Assembly (NCBI GenBank): GCA_958430865.1
Contig: CAUDNR010000822.1
Location: 1 to 13,123, forward strand
Length of the DNA stretch: 13,123 nucleotides
Direction of reading: 5' to 3'
From: Entrophospora sp. SA101
Taxonomy: Eukaryota > Glomeromycota > Glomeromycetes > Entrophosporales > Entrophosporaceae
The notes beneath the pieces were generated by a model, which was not told the DNA's origin, did no database searches, and worked only from the letters and a program-made list of their open reading frames with translations. Position numbers and translations under genes: made by a program. How positions within the stretch are numbered: the first letter of the stretch is position 1; every line of letters starts with the position of its first letter. Positions 1 to 7,048 of this stretch are shown one piece after another.

Positions 1-18
1 AACAAGCTGCAGATTCTC

Positions 19-386
19 TTAATATTCCTCCAGAGTTGCAACTTGGTCACAGAGCCATCCTTACCCTAGAGGTGGGATCGTTGCAGTTGAATTTTTGGCC
101 AACATGCCAGCAGCCATCTCTGGTCTGGGAAGATTAGTGAAAGTGTCATTGATGATTAGTGCAGTCTCGGTAAACTCCAGGACCATGGGTCCCTCCCCTG
201 GAGTTTGGTTGCATCATTGTATCATTGAGCGAAACTTGGTCAGATTAGCCTTATGTACACAAGGAAGGTGTGAGAATGACTGTAATGTGTTCAAGGTAGC
301 GTGCGTGCTTCAATGTCTGCCAATTTCCGATAATCAAACGTTGCAGACTCAAAATGTCTCTTTTTCAACAGTATGCTGCCTTGACA
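19..386 (-). pseudogene. Decayed coding sequence, family not recognised
   Basis: This stretch is clearly richer in G and C than the AT-rich DNA that follows it. On the minus strand it gives runs of protein-like residues. One frame (386 down to 294) contains RHFESATFDYRKLADIEART and ends at a TGA. A second frame (about 265 down to 64) contains NLTKFRSMIQ, then a TGA at 216-214, then LEFTETALIINDTFTNLP and PEMAAGML, and reaches a TAA at 63-61. The frame goes on with GWLCDQVATLEEY to another TAA at 21-19. At least one frameshift and three in-frame stops make an intact gene unlikely. The GGGTAAGG around 63-61 could instead be a splice donor, so a live gene running off the left edge is not excluded. 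I do not recognise the family and infer no function. Confidence 0.35.
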
Positions 387-801
387 TCTTGTGATTATAA
401 TAATATAATAATATTATTAATATTAATGATTACGAAAAGTAAAATGCCAAACGTTCGTTGTTGATAAGGATCTTATAATTACCCAGCAAGATCTGTTCTG
501 CGTTTTGATTCCAAATAAAATATTTATAAACTAAATATATATATCAATACCAATAAAAAACAGTACCTCTGTCATTAACATGTCTTCTTTAGGAGACTCG
601 CGTTTTGTCATCTTGGACTCTGTCAAAAAATAAATTGTTTTTCCATGAAAGAAAAAAAAAATCCGTACAAACCAAGTGCCAATAAATAATTAATTACGTG
701 TTTGTCGATCAAAATCAATAATTATCTTTTATTTTTTTTTTTTTAAAGATTTTAAAGATGATAATAAAAGAAAAGCAGAAAAGGAACATAGAGAAAGACG
801 C
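387..801. other. AT-rich stretch without a supported gene
   Basis: No gene is supported here. On the minus strand a 15-codon open stretch (611 down to 567, MTKRESPKEDMLMTE) is bounded by an acceptor-like TTGACAG and a donor-like GTACTG. It may be another scrap of the relic at 19-386. On the plus strand a Lys/Glu-rich stretch (KRKAEKEHRERRE) lies just before a GTAAGT at 804. Neither has enough context to be called an exon. Confidence 0.3.
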
Positions 802-862
802 GAGTAAGTATTTATCATAAGGGTGATTGTGGCTATCGCCACTCGTTGTCACTCTAGTTATC
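802..862 (+). repeat. Hairpin-containing dispersed repeat, copy 1
   Basis: This unit has the order GTAAGT, TTTATCATAAG, GTGGC-TATC-GCCAC, CTCTAGTTA. The 5-bp stem at 829-833/838-842 is perfect, and an outer AGGGTGA/TCACTCT stem can also pair with one G-T wobble. A diverged second copy begins 139 bp downstream. No coding role is evident. Confidence 0.5.
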
Positions 863-940
863 TTTTTAAAAAATGTCAAACAATCGAAGTGAAACTAATA
901 AAAAAAGAAAAAGAAGTAAAAATAATAAAGAATTTGAAAA

Positions 941-1008
941 GGGTAAGTGTTTATCATAAGAGTGGTGGCGGCAGTTATCACCCGCCACTAGTCATCAATC
1001 TAGTTAAT
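941..1008 (+). repeat. Hairpin-containing dispersed repeat, copy 2
   Basis: This is a diverged copy of the unit at 802-862, with GTAAGT, TTTATCATAAG and TCTAGTTA in the same order. The hairpin has changed sequence but kept its pairing: TGGTGGCGG at 963-971 pairs with CCGCCACTA at 982-990 around a 10-nt loop. Retention of the stem while the sequence drifts suggests the structure matters or is copied with the element. The function is unknown. Confidence 0.5.
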
Positions 1009-1097
1009 CAATAATCATACCTATCATTATTCACGTTCTTTTTCTACTTACAAGGTGAACAGTCATATTAAATGGAAGGAAAGAAAGATCGTAGACT

Positions 1098-1297
1098 AAG
1101 GTTGTGGGCGAAACCTCTTAATGACTGTCGAAACTCTGTCGAAACTCTAATGAACAATTAATGTGTAACCTGTCGAAACTCTGATGATTGGCGAAAACCC
1201 CAAATGCGAAACTCTGCCGAAACTCTAATAAACAATTAATGTGTAACCTGTCGAAACTCTGTCGATTGATTTCTGGAGGAGTTTCTCCTGCAACCTT
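1098..1297. mobile_element. 200-bp MITE-like element with TIRs and 10-bp TSD
   Basis: The element starts AAGGTTGTGGGCGAAAC and ends GTTTCTCCTGCAACCTT. Its ends are inverted copies matching at 14 of 17 positions. It is flanked by an exact 10-bp direct repeat, ATCGTAGACT (1088-1097 and 1298-1307), the expected scar of a cut-and-paste transposon. It is too short to encode a transposase, so it is non-autonomous. Target duplications of 8-10 bp are known for Mutator-like (mostly 9) and hAT (8) transposons. A 10-bp scar fits Mutator-like elements better, but the termini alone do not settle the superfamily. The interior consists mostly of a duplicated 55-bp segment. Confidence 0.75.
1129..1261 (+). 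repeat. Two 55-bp direct repeats inside the MITE
   Basis: Copies at 1129-1183 and 1207-1261 differ at only two positions and are separated by 23 bp. Each carries three copies of the nonamer CGAAACTCT, giving six in all (starts 1129, 1140, 1174, 1207, 1218, 1252), plus a shared AACAATTAATGTGTAACC block. Diverged GCGAAACCTCT and GCGAAAACCC lie nearby. Repeated subterminal motifs of this sort are typical transposase-binding arrays, but that role is inferred. Confidence 0.8.
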
Positions 1298-1307
1298 ATC
1301 GTAGACT

Positions 1308-2018
1308 TTTTCGAATATGATAATAACTCACCAGGCATAAAACTATCAGATAATCAAAAAATAGTTTATGACCTAGTTGTTAATAAATGCGAGAGTGTCC
1401 ATATATTATTATTATGATGCCCTTTTTTCCTATAAAAAAGGAAACAATGGAACAAAAAATTTTGCTATATATTACTTTTTTTATGTTAAAGTTTTTTTTA
1501 TTTTGATGGTTTTAGAAACCTTTTAAGCAATTTAATTGTGGGAGGTATCTGTAGAATATTAATATGTTTATTTTGCATAAGTTTTTAATAGGTAAAAATA
1601 TTACAATTACAAACTTTCAATCATTAAGGCTTCTGAAAAATCGTCGCATTTATAAAATTATTAGAGGTTTTTAATTGGGAGATGTTTCTAGAATAGTGCT
1701 ACGGAGTGAGAATCTTTGTTTTGTACAATTTTTTCAGAAGTTGCAATTGATAGAAAGAAATTTCCTGAGTTTCTTTACGCCATTTGTATTTTTACATACA
1801 TTAAATTTTTCCATATCCCTAGAATTTAATATATATATTACTTTTCATGCAAATTTTGGTACATATATCTTTGAAAACGGAGAAGGAGGAGTGGTTTGAA
1901 AACAATATGTATGTTTACTATGTTCTTACATAAATTTGGAAATTCTATATGTGGTATTAGTATTAGTATGCAGACCACAAAAAAATAATCACATATTAAA
2001 TATATATGATTAGTTAGA
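1308..2018. other. AT-rich intergenic DNA, no gene seen
   Basis: I see nothing supportable here beyond a weak direct similarity between the stretches around 1529-1560 and 1668-1695 (TTTAATTG, then GGGAG, then TAGAATA). Open frames in this stretch have no start context and no protein-like composition. Confidence 0.4.
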
Positions 2019-2177
2019 ATGTCGCACACCCCAATACAATACAGATTTAAAGATTTACTTGATAATATAAAGTGTTTATTTGAAGAATCTTCTGAATGGG
2101 TAAATTTCGTTAAGCAAGAAGATAATAATGAAAGGCTTAATACCACAGGACCAAAAATAGTTGCAGCATCTGTATGA
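2019..2177 (+). CDS. Possible small protein or first exon, unrecognised
   Basis: An ATG at 2019 opens a 52-codon frame ending in TGA at 2175-2177. The predicted peptide begins MSHTPIQYRFKDLLDN and contains FEESSEWVNFVKQEDNNERL. Its charged, balanced composition is unlike the Phe/Ile/Tyr-rich readings given by the surrounding AT-rich DNA. The stop lies within GCATCTGTATGAGG. GTATGA is used as a splice donor in the channel gene of this window (at 9552), so this could be exon 1 of a spliced gene with donor at 2173. I found no convincing downstream exon. There is no signal peptide or membrane segment. Function unknown. It may also be a gene fragment. Confidence 0.3.
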   Translation: MSHTPIQYRFKDLLDNIKCLFEESSEWVNFVKQEDNNERLNTTGPKIVAASV

Positions 2178-2465
2178 GGCATTATTCCTACAATTATATT
2201 ACATACATTATTTTTTGCTTAATTGCATATTATTATATTTATAGTTATTGTTATCTTGACTAGCTCCATATTTATTTATTATACACACATAAGGCTCTGA
2301 TCTGAAATTTGATTGTATATAAAAAATCATTTATGAAAGAAATTATGAATTAAGAATTTTTATCTGATCTGATTCAAGATCTGATCTGGTCTAGTTTTAA
2401 TTAAAGATAACCAACAATTAATAGATCATGTCAGTTATCCAGAGTTCAAGAAAGGATACAAGCTT
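2178..2465. other. AT-rich DNA with GATCTGATCTG repeats
   Basis: No gene is seen. GATCTGATCTG-type motifs recur at about 2296-2304, 2362-2371 and 2379-2389, with a 28-bp cluster at 2362-2389. They may be the worn end of a transposable element, but no paired terminus is visible. Confidence 0.35.
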
Positions 2466-3260
2466 ATTATTAATTAATTGGGAAATTAATTATTACTAAC
2501 AATATTTTTTATTCCGTTTAATTAGTTAATATTAACATTAGTATTAGATCCTAGTAAGAAAAAAAACGACTCAATTTAATCTCCAATATAAATTTATTCA
2601 TTATAATTATTTTTATTTTATTTCTTAATGCTAAATTATAATAATAAACTTACAGTTTTTTGATGATATTGCAAGATAACAAACATTTCTGTTAACATCT
2701 ATTATTTAACATCTACGGCTGATTATGGCATATTTTTTGGGCTACTTCTGACAAAGGAATTTGTTTTGGTTCTCACTTATTGCCTCTTTCTTGTACACAA
2801 AAACTGCAAGCATACTTGATAGAAACTGCAAATAAATAAAGATAGCTCTTAAAGGATTTATGAAGTTCATTTTATTCACTTCCCTGTTTATATTTCTTGG
2901 CCAATTGCAAATTCGCTTTGGTTTATTTACAAAATATAAACAGCTTGTTTAAAAAGCTTACACTTACAATTACCAGTATTTCCTACTAATCTTTGGACAA
3001 TACTTCACTAACCGTTGTTAATATTTGCTAGTTAACAACGTTAGCAGTAAACCCTTGCTTACACACTAAAGCAAATCACATTGCTAATTGTTGTTAACAC
3101 TCACCACATAGTTAACCAACATTGGTTCTAAGCAAATAAGCGTGACCTTTTACCAGGGCTCCACAATTGCTGCATTACACTTATTGCTTTTACCAAAGTG
3201 CTTTAAATGAAGAAAATAAAAATAACATTTTTATTTCTAAGGAATTATTTAAACTTTATT
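2466..3260 (+). repeat. Left arm of a large imperfect inverted repeat
   Basis: This arm is the diverged reverse complement of 3921-4669. Blocks shared in the same order from outside in are: ATTATTAATTAA at the tip, GACTCAATTTAATCTCCA, AAATTTATTCATTATAAT, GATATTGCAAGAT, TTTGGGCTACT, TTTGGTTCTCA, GCCTCTTTCTT, AAATAAATAAAGAT, AAGTTCATTTTATTCACTT, AATCTTTGG and AAGGAATT. By eye the arms agree over most of their length with many substitutions and indels. The left arm has roughly 100 extra bases near 2995-3095. There is no coding sequence in the arm. Confidence 0.8.
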
Positions 3261-3920
3261 ATATGTTATTTTTTCTGAAATTGTTTCAAATCCATGGTTA
3301 TTCAAGTTAATTGAAATTATACAATATTTATTAATATATTAGGTTTCAAAAACAATGATCATAACAATTGAAATTTCCACAATTCAATACTTGCAAAGTG
3401 ATTTAATTATTCATTTAAGATATTTGTACGAAGGCTTATATTGTCTAGTTGATTATTGAGCGACAATTCATTATTGACTCAATCATATTAATATTAATAA
3501 CACATAACATTTACTAATTTTACTAGAATGAAACCAACAAATAGTGGCTGTTACTTTAAAAAATAACAACTGTAAAATGGCTCAGAAAAATGCATTCGAT
3601 TTCTGTGCCAAGACCTCACTCCTGTTCTTTATACTTTCATTCAAACTCCACTAGGTTCCATATATGAAGCAGTTGTGACTAGTGTTAATAGGCTTGGTTC
3701 GGCTTGGTTCAAGTTTAATTGAACTCTGAGCTTGAACTGAACTTGAACAAGCTCATATCACTTTTTTATTTGAAGTAAGCCTGAACGTATAATACTAAAA
3801 ATTTTATTATAAACATTAGAAATTTGGCAACTTGAAAAGTTTGGAACAACTTCGGGTCCTTGGTTGAAAAGCAGAGAAAAATAAACAACATTCTAATAAA
3901 GTAAAACTGTATATTTGAGT
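3261..3920. other. Loop between the arms of the large inverted repeat
   Basis: This is 660 bp of unpaired sequence between the two arms, with no supportable gene. It contains a short hairpin, GAGCTTG (3728-3734) with CAAGCTC (3748-3754), within a run of GGCTTGGTTC and CTTGAAC motifs at 3690-3755. Such Gly/Leu-meaningless, GGCTTGG-type repeats are often seen in transposon remnants, but I cannot define ends. Confidence 0.4.
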
Positions 3921-4669
3921 TATTATTTTAAAAAATTCCTTAAAAACATTATCTTTATTTTCTTTGTTTAAAGTGCTTTCATAAAAGCAACAATTGTAAT
4001 GTCTTGATAAGAAAGGTGACAATTCTGGAGCTTGGCAAAAGGCTGCATTTCATGAGTAGGCAAAGCTGGTGAGCATTAACAAAGTATTCCCCAAAGATTA
4101 ATTGGACATAATGAAATTGTTATTGCAAATGTAGTAAAACAACCTGTTTAAATTGTTTTGTAAATAAATCAAAACAAGTTTGCAATAAATATAAACAAGG
4201 GTAAATGACTGAAATAAAAAGTGAATAAAATGAACTTTATAAAAAGCTTTTGTGAAATAGCCATCTTTATTTATTTGAAACCATTAGCTATGCTTACAGA
4301 GTCACATGGAAGAAAGAGGCAGTAAATGAGAACCAAAGTAAATTCATAAACTTATTAATTGACAAAACACCGAATTATTGTGATTAATTGACAAGAGTAG
4401 CCCAAAGTTAGGCTGTAATAATTCATACACACATTAAATAACTAACGTTAACTGAAAGGCCATCTTGCAATATCACCATTTAACATAACAGTTTATTTAT
4501 TATGTCAATTAGCTTTAAGAAATAAAATAAAAGAGATAAATATTATTATAATGAATAAATTTATATTTGGAGATTAAATTGAGTCATTCATCAACTCTTT
4601 CTTTTACTATATTTATTAATTAATTAAATGTGGATAAAAAATGTTACTAATATCCATTTAATTAATAAT
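3921..4669 (-). repeat. Right arm of a large imperfect inverted repeat
   Basis: This is the reverse-complement partner of 2466-3260, ending with TTAATTAATAAT at 4669, which mirrors the outer tip of the left arm. The whole palindrome spans about 2.2 kb. No target-site duplication is evident outside the tips. The outer end lies only 15 bp from the donor-like end of the minus-strand gene relic at 4685, so the element may have inserted into an intron or the 3' part of that gene. Confidence 0.8.
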
Positions 4670-4684
4670 GAAATTTTTATTTAC

Positions 4685-5615
4685 CTTCAGCAGCATTTAA
4701 GGGAATAGAGTTAAAATCAAGATCATTTAATGAACTATCATTACTTGTATAACTTTTCAAGCTTTTAGATTTAGTAATCTAATATGCTATTTATATAATA
4801 TGCATCTAGGTGTGGTTTGTGCCTTGTTGTGAATTACTCCCACTACTAATACTGATATTATTATTATTACTGTCATCATCATTATTTCTTCATATTCATT
4901 TTTAGCCAAAACCAAAAGTTTTCTACTAGTTGGTCTTTTTGATGGATTAAATCTTTTTATGTATAAGTCATAATGCAGTATACAAATATCTAAAGATCAT
5001 AATTCTGTCTTTCGATGTTGAATTTAAATATTTTTTTGCAAATAATCTCCTTCTAGAGTATAATTTAAACCATTGCACAATTCTCATTATCTGGTAATTT
5101 AGTTACCGTAAAGTCTGGAAAGATAGCATCCCCTTTTTACATATGTGTAACATTTTTTTTATATTGACGCTCTATTGTTTTAAAGTAGGGGGTGCTATCT
5201 TTCGAGGGGTGCTATCTTTCCAGACTTTACGGTATACCATAGCAAGCAACAATCAATTGTGGTTTAATTTATTTCCTGAAAATAAATATAAAATTAATTA
5301 GTATTTATTATATAATATATTTTGTTTTAAATGACAACTACCAACCTCATCAAAAAAGCCTTTTCTTGGATTGCTTGTATCATTTAACTTTTTAATGCTA
5401 CACCTTGCTCTCCAAAATAATTAAACTCCTTCATATTTTTCCTCTTATCCACCTTCTGTCAACTTTGTCAAATAATATAATTAATTATGTTGTTTCCAGA
5501 TCCAAGTAATGAAAAGATTCTGTAATTGTAAACTAATACAACCTTCATAGAAATCTATCAGAGTATCTTGTCAATTTACACTTGTTACATTTTCTGGCTC
5601 TCCTTCTTTATCTGA
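4685..5615 (-). pseudogene. Decayed gene, possibly Myb/SANT-like domain
   Basis: Several minus-strand stretches look coding but lie in different frames. From 5615 downward: SDKEGEPENVTSVN, a TGA (5573-5571), then QDTLIDFYEG. At about 5455-5400: KNMKEFNYFGEQGVALK. At about 5400-5342, after a one-base frame change: KLNDTSNPRKGFFDEVG, followed by a donor-like GTAGTT and a 66-nt intron-like stretch ending TTTTCAG (5278-5276). The order LIDFYE ... W/F-x-YFG ... TSNPRKGFFDEV recalls Myb/SANT-like DNA-binding domains found in some transposon and fungal proteins. This is a resemblance from memory only. After a MITE insertion (5106-5232) come NPSKRPTSRKLLVLAKNEYEE (4951-4887), an Asn/Asp/Ser-rich stretch (4889-4809) and SNDSSLNDLDFNSIPLNAAE, which ends at a donor-like GTAA (4684). 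Stops and frameshifts indicate a dead gene. Confidence 0.45.
5106..5232. mobile_element. 127-bp TA-flanked MITE, mariner-like
   Basis: The ends are near-perfect inverted repeats of about 28 bp with one mismatch, beginning CCGTAAAGTCTGGAAAGATA on each strand. A TA lies directly outside each end (5104-5105 and 5233-5234), as expected for Tc1/mariner-type insertion. The element is far too short for a transposase. On the right, GGGGTGCTATCTTTC occurs twice in tandem (5189-5203 and 5206-5220, period 17), so part of the right terminus is duplicated. It lies within the minus-strand gene relic. Confidence 0.8.
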
Positions 5616-6728
5616 TTAAACTCATAAATAAACATTTCTTTACAAATCTTTTTTTACTTCAAGAAAGCTCCTTGTTCTTTTTTCTGGTGATAATAACTTA
5701 TTATATGACATAAATGTTTTATAAAATTTAAAATTTGACTTGATTTATCTATTGAAAAGAATTTTTTTTTAGAATTGAATGCCATGTAACAAAAATTCTC
5801 CTATAATAGTGGTATGTATACTTTAATATTTGACAGTTTATTTGACTCAAAGTTGATAATGGAAAATAATTGAACTAATTGCTACAAAGAAAATTCAGAC
5901 GATTTTCTTGATAAATTGTCTTTATCATCAACTAACTATTAGTAATCTGTCAATGGAAATTGTTGATTTTTATAATTATTATATTTATTTAAAATTTTTA
6001 TGTATATTTGTATTTATAATAATCTCTTATATAGCATCGTTAAGAAATGAAACGATCTATAGAACTTAAAAACTGTTATTGTTGCTGCTGCTGATGAAAA
6101 AACCACCTTTGAAATTAATTGTTGCTGATCAATTTAGTAGAAGCTATTTGGAACTGAATTGATTGATGTTTGTATAATTACCATTTGAATTATATTATTT
6201 TGTTGTCAATATTCTTAAAGCTACCCGTTGATGTTTTTATCAACTTATAATATTTATTGCACGCGTTCTTTTTTGGGGGGTTTTTCTTCAAAGCATCACT
6301 TCTAAATTTGTTAATGGAAACAAAAAGAAACTATAGTCAGGACTCTATATGGGAACCCTGTCGGGAACATAGTAACTTTTTCTAAAAACATTCTTATAGA
6401 GATGTATTTTTTTATAAGCTTAATAGTAGTTGGTCCCGCAACATATATGTTTTTACATGGAGGTTCTTATATGGTCCCCATTTCTTGTCATTTAATGTGG
6501 CTATAAGTTCACCCCGTAAATAAGTTCCTTGATTTACCATTGATAAAGATTCTGATCCAAATAATAATGCTATCTGCAGGTATTTGTTGTATCAATGGTA
6601 CGGGGGCAAAGGGTTGGTGTTAGCGGTTGTGGTACTTTGAGTTATAGTGGTGCATTATCGTCATCGTCATTTATATGATTAATAATAAATAATGAATTTA
6701 TAAAGATACTTCTTTCAAAATTTTTTTA

Positions 6729-6760
6729 ATTCAATTCAATAATTCATTCACTCATTCATT
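6729..6760. repeat. Imperfect ATTC microsatellite
   Basis: A run of interrupted ATTCA/ATTC units, about 32 bp long. It is a simple-sequence repeat with no inferred function. Confidence 0.6.
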
Positions 6761-6966
6761 TATGCTTGAGCAGGAAAAGATAACGCATTTTTATTTGGAT
6801 TACTATTACAATATAAAAGCTAGACTCGCATGTGTATATGAATGCTGTTTTCAAGTTAATTTTTAAAGTAATGCTACCGAGAGAAAAGATTGGTAAACTC
6901 GGCAAGTTGATTGAATTCGAGTGGGTCCGTCGACTAATCAAGTTTATTATTGCTAATTTAATATTG

Positions 6967-6974
6967 TGACGTAA
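6967..6974 (+). promoter_or_regulatory. TGACGTAA, possible bZIP (ATF/CREB-like) site
   Basis: The octamer TGACGTAA lies 75 bp upstream of the WBP1 start codon, in a less AT-rich patch. ATF/CREB-type bZIP factors bind TGACGT-core sites, and fungal ER glycosylation genes are often induced by the bZIP factor Hac1 during the unfolded protein response. A single short match can arise by chance, so the role is conjecture. Confidence 0.25.
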
Positions 6975-7048
6975 CATTTCGCACATGATCTACATAAAAA
7001 AAATTTTTAACGTTTGAATTTTTTCATTATCCATACATAATAAAAAAG

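Larger units (their letters stand above)
5616..7048. other. AT-rich intergenic DNA upstream of WBP1
   Basis: No gene is supported. Two islands are less AT-rich: 6590-6660, and 6870-6985 near the next gene. The second holds a 32-codon plus-strand open frame (ATG 6871, TGA 6967-6969) that could be an upstream ORF if the WBP1 transcript starts far enough upstream. The transcription start is not visible. Confidence 0.4.

Noticed and set aside
95..394. 99-codon plus-strand open frame starting at TTG
   Set aside because: It has no ATG at its start and a Cys-rich, irregular composition. The opposite strand reads more like protein, so I treat it as a shadow, though not with certainty.
823..1014. 63-codon plus-strand frame
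   Set aside because: It spans the two hairpin repeats and a Lys-rich AT tract, with no protein-like conservation visible.
1675..1899. 74-codon plus-strand frame
   Set aside because: It opens at TTG and has Phe/Ile/Leu-rich composition expected from AT-rich noncoding DNA.
1838..2182. 114-codon minus-strand frame
   Set aside because: It lies antisense to the more protein-like 2019-2177 frame and becomes Ile/Leu/Tyr-rich noise beyond it.
3816..4022. 68-codon minus-strand frame
   Set aside because: It lies across the edge of the inverted-repeat arm. The equivalent left-arm sequence does not keep the frame open.
6340..6490. Possible inverted repeat around GGGAACCCTGTCGGGA and ATGGTCCCCAT
   Set aside because: The matching bases are too few and too scattered to form convincing termini, and no target duplication is present.
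6756..6986. 76-codon minus-strand frame divergent from WBP1
   Set aside because: It has low-complexity Ile/Leu/Lys composition and no recognisable family. It overlaps the likely WBP1 promoter.
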